Origin: DATAMF01 sp964472565
GTDB lineage: Bacteria; Chloroflexota; Anaerolineae; Aggregatilineales; Aggregatilineaceae
Length of the DNA stretch: 14,280 nt
NCBI GenBank assembly: GCA_964472565.1
Contig: CAYYNB010000158.1
Coordinates: forward strand, 1-14,280
Direction: 5' to 3'
Part shown: piece after piece, positions 6,143 to 12,240 of the stretch
How positions within the stretch are numbered: the stretch's first letter is position 1
Layout of the letters: each line of letters begins with the position of its first letter
The notes under the pieces: generated by a model
What the model was told of the DNA's origin: nothing
Seen by the model: only the letters and a program-made list of their open reading frames with translations
Database searches by the model: none
Made by a program: the position numbers and the translations under genes

Positions 6143-6979
6143 CTAATTCGCGGTGAGGAACGGTATCACATGGGCGGGCGTGCCAGCCAGCACGTGCCCC
6201 GCGCCGGGAACCGTCACCACCTGAACGTGGGGCAGGCGGCTCTGAAGGCGGGCCGCGATTTTAGCATGGTCGCGCACAATATCTTTCGTGCCGCCGATCA
6301 GCAGGGTGGGCATAGTCAGCCGCCGCAGTTCGTCATCGCTGAAGACAGGCACGACCCCGATCCGGCTTTTGAAATTGCGCATAATCGTGAACATCACGTC
6401 GGCCACGCCATCAGGAACAGCTTGATCGCCATAGAACTGCTGCATCAGGCGGCGCATTCCGCTCTGGCCTTGCATACCGTAAAAAATGGCGCGCGGCAGG
6501 AATGATTTACGATCCGGCACGACGCCGCCCGGACAGAGCAGTACCAGTTTGGAGACGCGCTCCGGTTTATACGTGGCGAATTTAAGCGCCGTCCAGCCGC
6601 CCTGTGAGATGCCGAGCAGCGCTGTTTTTTCCACTTTGAGTCCATCCAACACATCTTCGAGCCATTCCGCATAGGCCGGGCTGTTCCAGTCCGGGCGGTT
6701 GGGGGCGCTTTTGCCCGGTTCACCCAGCAGATCAACCGCATAGGTGCGGAAATTGCTCAGATATTCCTGATCCCCCGCCCAGATCGCCGAGTTCGACCCC
6801 GCGCCATGCAGCAGGACCAGCGGCGGGCGCGCTTCATCTCCGCTGGTTATGACAAAGGTTTCACCGTGCCGCGTGGGGAGATGCAGGCTTTGATAGGGCA
6901 CCGGCCAGTGTGTCATGAGTGAATCATACAAATCCATGACCGCTTTTTCACCCGCAGGTGATTTGAAGATGGTTGGCAT
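6143..6979 (-). CDS. Alpha/beta hydrolase, paralog of the gene at 5252
   Basis: This 278-residue alpha/beta hydrolase has the oxyanion motif LLHGAGSNS (His58-Gly59), the nucleophile elbow GISQGGW (Ser125), Asp233 in GGTKD, and His262 in GAGHVL, so all expected catalytic parts are present. No signal peptide or membrane segment is seen, so it is probably cytoplasmic. It is clearly related to the convergent hydrolase across the whole length and keeps the canonical HG motif that the neighbour has lost. AAGGA lies just before the ATG, with a further AAAGGG about 10 nt upstream. A promoter with a perfect TTGACA -35 is predicted upstream. Substrate unknown. Confidence 0.9.
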   Translation of the reverse strand: MPTIFKSPAGEKAVMDLYDSLMTHWPVPYQSLHLPTRHGETFVITSGDEARPPLVLLHGAGSNSAIWAGDQEYLSNFRTYAVDLLGEPGKSAPNRPDWNSPAYAEWLEDVLDGLKVEKTALLGISQGGWTALKFATYKPERVSKLVLLCPGGVVPDRKSFLPRAIFYGMQGQSGMRRLMQQFYGDQAVPDGVADVMFTIMRNFKSRIGVVPVFSDDELRRLTMPTLLIGGTKDIVRDHAKIAARLQSRLPHVQVVTVPGAGHVLAGTPAHVIPFLTAN

Positions 6980-7002
6980 ATTCCTTTGACCCTTTGTGAA
7001 CC

Positions 7003-7098
7003 ATAAAAAAATCTAAGCAGCTTGATTAATGCTACTATGGATGGTGCGCCGTGTCAATCGCTCCCTGAATCACTATCGAAGGGTCTGGCAAGTCGGGC
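7003..7098 (+). repeat. Degenerate direct repeat, left copy (partial copy of the permease 5' end)
   Basis: Four blocks appear in the same order here and at 8457-8535: ATAAAAAAAT (7003-7012), CTATGGA, the exact 19-mer aatcactatcgaagggtct (7068-7086), and the exact 12-mer ggcaagtcgggc (7087-7098). In the right copy the 12-mer is the start of the permease coding region. Here the 8 bp that carry most of its start codon are missing, so no gene starts. The first two blocks are short and could be chance; the last two are strong. Confidence 0.7.
7029..7057 (-). promoter_or_regulatory. Predicted promoter of the second alpha/beta hydrolase
   Basis: On the minus strand a perfect TTGACA (7052-7057) is followed after 17 bp by TAGCAT (7029-7034), four of six matches to TATAAT. 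Transcription would begin about 45 nt before the ATG at 6979. It lies inside the left copy of the degenerate repeat, so part of it may be recent sequence. Confidence 0.5.
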
Positions 7099-7121
7099 CA
7101 GGACACCGCAGCATCAGCTAT

Positions 7122-8156
7122 TCAACCTGTTCCGGCGGGTTCAGGGCAGTCCGGCCCTTCTGCGCCAGGCCAAACTGTGCAAAGAGGCACAATCAAGGGG
7201 AAAGTTCCCTCGCTTGAACCCGAAGCGGCTAGATCTCCTGCGCTCGTAAATGAAGCGGCAGTAACCGGCTCTCCGATAGTGGTATCTACCAATACTTGCC
7301 CGGTTGCAACATCCCAATACCGCAGCGTGCCGTCTTCAGTGATGCTCATGAGGGTACGGCTGTCGGGGGTAAACGCCACGCTTTCCACGGTACTATCTCT
7401 GGCCGTTCCAACTGACTCACTGGCCGGGAGTGGGTTCAGGACAAGTTGCCCCGTTGCCACCTCCCAGACATAGACAAATCCTTCCCATGACCCGGCTGCA
7501 ACGAGATTGCCATCAGGGGACCACATGATTTCTAGCAAGTATTTCCCAGGGGGAAAGTAGCCACTGATTTCAGATGAATCGCCAAGCAGGGCGACATGGT
7601 CGAGCGTTTGCCCATCCACAATCTCGACCTGCGCGGTGTCCAGCGCCAGCGCAATCTGGCTTTTATTGGGACTCCACGCCATTGCCAGTACGGATCCTTG
7701 GGAAAGCTTATAAAAAAGCCGCGCGCCTGTCACACTATCATAGACAGGCATGTACCCATTTTCCGCCATCACAATCATTCGAGATCCATCCATGTTCCAT
7801 TCCACGGCATCAATGGAGGCAGGAAAACCATCACTGGTAATGAGATTCATACCGGTTATAGTATCCCAAACGCGGTATGATCCCTCTCCCCCGCCGCTGA
7901 TGAGACGCTCCCCATTAGGATGCCACGCAAGTGTGGCAACGGTCCATCGATGACCTTCTAATGTTTGGATTACTTCACCACTCTGCGCATCCCAGATTTC
8001 GATCAACCCCGTTTGATAACCTACCGCAATCCGATCTCCACTCGGACTCCACCGAATAACCGACGGAGCGACATGCTCTTGAGCAGACACCGGCGAGGGG
8101 AAAGATGTAGCAGCGGATATGATAAACAGCATGATGAGGAACGAATGTCTTTTCAC
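7122..8156 (-). CDS. Secreted WD40 beta-propeller protein, seventh blade incomplete
   Basis: The 344-residue protein has a signal peptide (KRH, a hydrophobic core, then VSA before Gln26), so it is exported. WD40 repeats follow: blades at about 28-68, 69-110, 111-151, 152-206, 207-247 and 255-297, with typical SPSGDRIA, GLIEIWD, DGTLRYWDVATG signatures. A seventh starts at about 298 (EPVTAASFTSAGDLAASGSSEGT) but lacks the closing IW strand. It is replaced by an unrelated tail rich in Pro, Gly and Cys. Such propellers are protein-interaction scaffolds; no partner is evident. The GTG start follows a strong AGGAGG 4 nt upstream. Base composition is lower in G+C than the flanking genes, and a direct repeat brackets the gene, both pointing to acquisition or insertion. 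Confidence 0.87.
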   Translation of the reverse strand: MKRHSFLIMLFIISAATSFPSPVSAQEHVAPSVIRWSPSGDRIAVGYQTGLIEIWDAQSGEVIQTLEGHRWTVATLAWHPNGERLISGGGEGSYRVWDTITGMNLITSDGFPASIDAVEWNMDGSRMIVMAENGYMPVYDSVTGARLFYKLSQGSVLAMAWSPNKSQIALALDTAQVEIVDGQTLDHVALLGDSSEISGYFPPGKYLLEIMWSPDGNLVAAGSWEGFVYVWEVATGQLVLNPLPASESVGTARDSTVESVAFTPDSRTLMSITEDGTLRYWDVATGQVLVDTTIGEPVTAASFTSAGDLAASGSSEGTFPLIVPLCTVWPGAEGPDCPEPAGTG

Positions 8157-8270
8157 AAGACCTCCTGTTTATAAGTCGTTACTTAATCCGACGGTTTACC
8201 CAACCCCATTCAAATTGGCAAATTGATTGTTGGATCAAATCTTATCTCAACGGCGTTAATCTGTTAGGCA

Positions 8271-8297
8271 ACTTCGCCTCGCTCATAGAGCGGAAGT
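8271..8297. other. Bulged inverted repeat upstream of the permease operon
   Basis: ACTTC (8271-8275) pairs with GAAGT (8293-8297), and CGCTC (8280-8284) pairs with GAGCG (8288-8292) around a 3-nt ATA loop, with a 4-nt bulge on the left arm. It could be an operator or an RNA hairpin in a leader. There is no U run, so it is not a standard terminator. Confidence 0.35.
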
Positions 8298-8455
8298 GCA
8301 ACTTTGAGTCTCGGATAACCCCCGATGCGTGATGGTTGTGATCGCCCACCTCTATGTGATTCGCAGGTTGACAATACCGACCCCTCTTTTTTCTGCATAA
8401 ATGGGTTAAAATACGACGGCTGTTGTTCAGGTGACAGGTTAGGCGATCTACTGCG

Positions 8456-8512
8456 TATAAAAAAATGCTACCTGCCTGATTCTATGGACAAAAAGAAATC
8501 ACTATCGAAGGG
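8456..8512 (+). promoter_or_regulatory. Candidate -10 element and ribosome-binding site of the permease operon
   Basis: TATAAA at 8456-8461 is the best -10 candidate. GTGACA at 8431-8436 could be its -35, but the spacing is 19 bp, so the promoter call is weak. GAAGGG (8507-8512) lies 9 nt before the ATG at 8522 and is a reasonable Shine-Dalgarno site. Both elements lie at or inside the right copy of the direct repeat. Confidence 0.4.
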
Positions 8513-8535
8513 TCTTGTTTTATGGCAAGTCGGGC
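8457..8535 (+). repeat. Degenerate direct repeat, right copy (permease RBS and first codons)
   Basis: The blocks ATAAAAAAAT (8457-8466), CTATGGA (8482-8488), the 19-mer aatcactatcgaagggtct (8497-8515) and ggcaagtcgggc (8524-8535) match the left copy at 7003-7098 in the same order. This copy is functional: it holds the ribosome-binding site, the start codon and the first four codons after it of the large permease. Between the two exact blocks it has 8 bp, tgttttat, that the left copy lacks. Confidence 0.7.
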
Positions 8536-11500
8536 TAATACTACTCGTTGGACGGCGCGCTTGATCGATGGCATACGAGAATTAGGACGCACGCCGGTCC
8601 GTTTTGCGGTTCACCTGGCGGTGGCACGTTTGATCACGCAGTGGCGCTCGCTGCTGACGATCATCGCCGGGACGATCCTCGCCGCCTCGATTGGCGCACT
8701 GGTTCCCCTGTATACCACCGCTGTAGCACAGGTGGGCATGACGCAGCGCTTGGATCAACAGGCTGCGCGTGATGTTCACGTTTCCACCGGGATCAGTCTC
8801 AAGGCGAGCGCCTGGACAGAAGGCGTGGAACAAAAAGCCGCTGTTTCCACCACGATCATGGAAAGTCTGGTGGATCGCGACCTGAGCGTGATCGAAAACT
8901 GGGTGGACTATATCCCTGTGTATTATGAAACGGAAGGCATGGGGATCGCGCTGCCTGCTACGGAGGATGTTGAGAGCCAACCACTGTATGGGGTACGTAC
9001 GCGGTTAGGTTATTACGACGGCTGGCAGGACAAAGTGCGGCTGGTCAGCGGGCGTATGCCGCAGGATACCCCGGCCAACGAGGCGGATGACATTGAAATT
9101 GTCGTCGGGCTGAACGTTGCCAACGAAGTGAACCTCGATGATCGCGGCACCACAATTACTCTTGAACCGGATACCATACTCATTCTGAGCCAGCGTATCA
9201 GTTCCGACGGCGGCGCAGGGGGGCACCCGACCAGCCTGCCGATCCAGGTGCGGATCGTCGGCGTGGTGACACCGCTTGATCCTGAAGACCCGTACTGGCT
9301 CGAACCGTCCCCGCTGCGCCTCACCGATCGGCGGAGTGGGTCGGGGCAGTGGCGTTATGAATTTAATTTTCTGACGACCAAAACCAGCGTCTTCAAAGCA
9401 TCCACCGAATTTATACCCGACACCCCCACGCGGATCAACTGGCGCGTGCTGTTTGCGCATGACAACCTGCCCTTTGCGCGGGTGGATGCCGCTGTTGATG
9501 CGCTCAATCTGTTCGAGCGCGACATGTATTACACCTTTAAGGAGTCACTCGAACCGGACGAGGCCGATTCCCCGCTGAATCGTGCCACACCCGATCTGCA
9601 ATTTAACTACTACACCCAGCTTGTGCCGCACCAACAGCGCAAAATCGGCCTGCTGGCCGAATATGCCAAAGAGGTCGATCTGTTGGATGCGCCGTTTGGG
9701 CTGCTGTTGCTGCAAGTGGGCGCGCTGGTCCTGTTCTTTTTGATGGTGACGGCGGCGCTGGTCCGGCGCGGCGAACGGCGCGAGATCGCCATGCTGCAAA
9801 GTCGCGGCGCGTGGGACAGTCAGATTATTTTACTCCGCGGGATCGAAGCCCTGCTGATCTGTGTAATCGCGGTGGTGGTTGCGCCGTTTTTGGCGCAGCA
9901 GCTTCTCACCCTGCTGGGGCCGTATGTGGCGAATACGGATGATTTCCCGCTGCCGATGACCGGGCGGGTCTTCCTGTTTGCTGGTCTGGCGGCGGGTGTC
10001 ACCTTTTTGGCGCTGATCTTCACCCTGCGCCCGGTGCTCAAACTGCCGTTGGTGACGGCGGGCGGTGCGGCGAGTCGCAGCGGGAGCCAGCACTGGTGGC
10101 AGAAGTATTATCTGGATGCCATGCTGGCGTTGGTCGGTTTGGGCGCGCTGTGGCTGCTGGTCCGGCGTGGTTCCCCGCTGGCGGACGTGAATCTGGGCGG
10201 GCGGCAGGCCGATCCGCTGATGCTGATGGCCCCGGCGCTGCTGTTCCTGGCCTTAGGTAGTCTGGCGCTGCGTTTTTTCCCGATCTTCGCCTCACTCGCG
10301 TCGCGCGCGTCGGCGTCCGGTCGCGGGCTGCTGAATGCGATGGCAACCTGGCAGCTCAGCCGCGAACCCGTCCACTACGGACGCATTACCTTCTTGCTGG
10401 CGCTGGCGATTGGCATTGGCTGGTTTGCGACGACCTTCCGCGCGACTCTGACCAACAGCCATATCGATCAGGCCAAATACAAGGTAGGGACGGATGTTCG
10501 TTTTGTGGAGCGGGACACTCAACTGAATGTTAACCGGGCGCGCACGGATGATTATTATCTGGCGCAGGATGGCATCGAAGCGGCCAGCACCGGGTTCCGG
10601 CTGCCCAATTCGAACCTGAGCAGCAGCGTTCAGGGCGATCTGCGCGGCACGCTGCTGGCGATCAATCCCGATACCTTCGGGCCAACGCTCTACTGGCGTG
10701 ATGATCTGGGGCTGGTGTATACCCCCCGCGCGCCGGGCGACACGCCAAATCTGCCGGTGCCGGGTGAAGAACTGCCCGGTGTGCCCGCCAGGATTGGGAT
10801 GTGGGTCCGGTTGGACGTGCCCTGGTTTACCACCGATGCCGGGGAAGAAGTCTTTCAGAACGATCTGGTGCGGCTGATGCAGCGTACAAAACTCTCCGTG
10901 CGGCTGTTGGATGCGGCGGGAGCCTGGATCGTCGTGCCGTTTGAGGCAGTAGATGTCGAATATCTGCGCGTTGGCGATGACGAACCGGGACTCGGCTCGC
11001 GCGCCTATGTGACGAGCGGCTGGGTGTACCAGGAAGCCGATCTGTCCGCGCTGGCCTATGCGCCGGTTGGCCCGGTGCGGTTGGTATCGTTCTTCTGGGA
11101 ATACAACAGCCCGAACACGCGCGGTGAAGCGGGCATGCGGCTGACGCTGGCCGAGATGCGGCTGATCGATGCGGGCGGCACAGAAACACCGCTGAATCCG
11201 TTTACGAGCGGCACCTGGGAATTTATGTATGATCGGGGCGCGACGGTCAGCAACAGTTTGATCCGCCCCGCGTTGAACACCGGGGAACTGCACACCGAGG
11301 GCGTTTATATTCGCTGGGCGCAGGATGCGCAGCGCTCGACTATCGGCATGAATCTCAACTATCCCGAATGGGGACCGATTGATGCCGTGATCAGCCGCCG
11401 GGTGTACGAAGAAAACGGCCTTTCCGTCGGTGCGGACGCTTCTCCTTTCCGCTTGATCGACATCGGGCGGATGCAGGTCCAGTTCCGCGCCGTGCAGGTG

Positions 11501-12235
11501 ACAGATTATTACCCCTCGCTGTATGACCGCGTGCCCGATGTGGACGTGTTAGGCGGCGATAAGGGCGATTCGTTTATGATCGTGGATGTGCGCGAACTGC
11601 TGTATGTGATCAACCGCCGTCCCAGCGCCACGTATTATCCGAGCGAAGTCTGGATGCGGTTCGATGATTCGATTGACTCGCATGACGAAGACGAGGTTGC
11701 CGCGCGTTTGCAGCAGTTGGACGACTCGGAAAGCAGCGGCGTGGTGATCGTCAGCAGTGCGACGATGGCGAACGAACTCAGCAAACTGCGGACTAATCCG
11801 CTGGGGTTGGGGCTGTTGGGCCTGATGTATCTGGCCTTTATCATGGCGCTGGCCTTAAGTGTCGTCGGCCTGCTCACCTACGCCGGACTCACCGCGCAGT
11901 CCCGCCGGACCGAATTTGGCGTGCTGCGGGCGCTGGGGTTGTCATCGCTGCGGGTTGTGGGCGCGCTGGCCCTGGAGCAGCTTTTTGTGATGGTCATGGG
12001 CATTTTGTTGGGTGCCGGGCTGGGCTGGGTGCTGTCGAGCCAGGTGGTGCCCACGCTGGCGCTGGGCGCAACGGGCGAGGCGGTGGTGCCGCCGTTTATT
12101 ATGCAGGTCGAAACGACTCGCCTGCTGGAATATGGCCTGATGATGTTCGTGGTGATGCTGTTGGTGCTGAGTTCCAGCCTGCTGTTGGTGCGGCAGTTGT
12201 CGCTGGCACGCACGCTGCGGTTGGGCGAGGAATAA
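8522..12235 (+). CDS. Large FtsX/MacB-type ABC transporter permease
   Basis: This 1237-residue membrane protein shows the duplicated FtsX layout. A basic N-terminus is followed by TM1 (about 44-66) and a first extracytoplasmic domain (about 67-390). Three helices (391-413, 441-466, 482-504), two central helices (about 530-547, 566-589) and TM7 (621-639) come next. A second, larger extracytoplasmic domain (about 640-1095) precedes three final helices (about 1095-1124, 1155-1178, 1207-1229). The cytoplasmic loops after the TM block read RRGERREIAMLQSRGAWDSQI and QSRRTEFGVLRALGLSSLRV, the typical FtsX coupling segments that contact the ATPase. Ten helices with two large outer domains match the YbbP/BceB/LolC-E superfamily that transmits ATPase motion to the envelope (lipoprotein release, efflux, hydrolase activation); the substrate is not readable. 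The next permease begins 5 nt after its stop, so they are one operon. Confidence 0.92.
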   Translation: MASRANTTRWTARLIDGIRELGRTPVRFAVHLAVARLITQWRSLLTIIAGTILAASIGALVPLYTTAVAQVGMTQRLDQQAARDVHVSTGISLKASAWTEGVEQKAAVSTTIMESLVDRDLSVIENWVDYIPVYYETEGMGIALPATEDVESQPLYGVRTRLGYYDGWQDKVRLVSGRMPQDTPANEADDIEIVVGLNVANEVNLDDRGTTITLEPDTILILSQRISSDGGAGGHPTSLPIQVRIVGVVTPLDPEDPYWLEPSPLRLTDRRSGSGQWRYEFNFLTTKTSVFKASTEFIPDTPTRINWRVLFAHDNLPFARVDAAVDALNLFERDMYYTFKESLEPDEADSPLNRATPDLQFNYYTQLVPHQQRKIGLLAEYAKEVDLLDAPFGLLLLQVGALVLFFLMVTAALVRRGERREIAMLQSRGAWDSQIILLRGIEALLICVIAVVVAPFLAQQLLTLLGPYVANTDDFPLPMTGRVFLFAGLAAGVTFLALIFTLRPVLKLPLVTAGGAASRSGSQHWWQKYYLDAMLALVGLGALWLLVRRGSPLADVNLGGRQADPLMLMAPALLFLALGSLALRFFPIFASLASRASASGRGLLNAMATWQLSREPVHYGRITFLLALAIGIGWFATTFRATLTNSHIDQAKYKVGTDVRFVERDTQLNVNRARTDDYYLAQDGIEAASTGFRLPNSNLSSSVQGDLRGTLLAINPDTFGPTLYWRDDLGLVYTPRAPGDTPNLPVPGEELPGVPARIGMWVRLDVPWFTTDAGEEVFQNDLVRLMQRTKLSVRLLDAAGAWIVVPFEAVDVEYLRVGDDEPGLGSRAYVTSGWVYQEADLSALAYAPVGPVRLVSFFWEYNSPNTRGEAGMRLTLAEMRLIDAGGTETPLNPFTSGTWEFMYDRGATVSNSLIRPALNTGELHTEGVYIRWAQDAQRSTIGMNLNYPEWGPIDAVISRRVYEENGLSVGADASPFRLIDIGRMQVQFRAVQVTDYYPSLYDRVPDVDVLGGDKGDSFMIVDVRELLYVINRRPSATYYPSEVWMRFDDSIDSHDEDEVAARLQQLDDSESSGVVIVSSATMANELSKLRTNPLGLGLLGLMYLAFIMALALSVVGLLTYAGLTAQSRRTEFGVLRALGLSSLRVVGALALEQLFVMVMGILLGAGLGWVLSSQVVPTLALGATGEAVVPPFIMQVETTRLLEYGLMMFVVMLLVLSSSLLLVRQLSLARTLRLGEE

Positions 12236-12240
12236 ATAGA

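Larger units (their letters stand above)
8157..8521. other. A+T-rich intergenic region between WD40 gene and permease operon
   Basis: This 365-bp stretch has no convincing gene. By hand count 8221-8280 is 24/60 G+C, against 45/60 in 10141-10200. It must hold the divergent promoters of the WD40 gene and the permease operon. Contents seen are the AGGAGG ribosome-binding site of the WD40 gene (rc of 8161-8166), a bulged hairpin (8271-8297), an isolated TTGACA (8368-8373) with no -10 at the right distance, TAAAAT at 8407-8412, TATAAA at 8456-8461, and the right copy of the degenerate repeat. An open stretch at 8325-8564 has no supporting features. Confidence 0.6.

Noticed and set aside
8368..8373. 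Perfect TTGACA as -35 box for the permease operon
   Set aside because: No -10-like hexamer lies 16-18 bp downstream; the nearest candidates are about 22 and 33 bp away.
7003..8535. Transposon or insertion sequence between the direct repeats
   Set aside because: No transposase, no terminal inverted repeats, and the repeat is degenerate and much longer than usual target duplications; duplication or recombination fits better.
8325..8564. Small protein of 79 codons upstream of and overlapping the permease start
   Set aside because: No ribosome-binding site, Cys- and Asp-rich composition without a known pattern, and it overlaps the promoter and start of the permease in another frame.
10292..11293. 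Minus-strand open frame of 333 codons inside the first permease
   Set aside because: It is an antisense shadow with low-complexity Arg/Pro/Gln/His-rich composition; the plus-strand FtsX-type protein explains the region.
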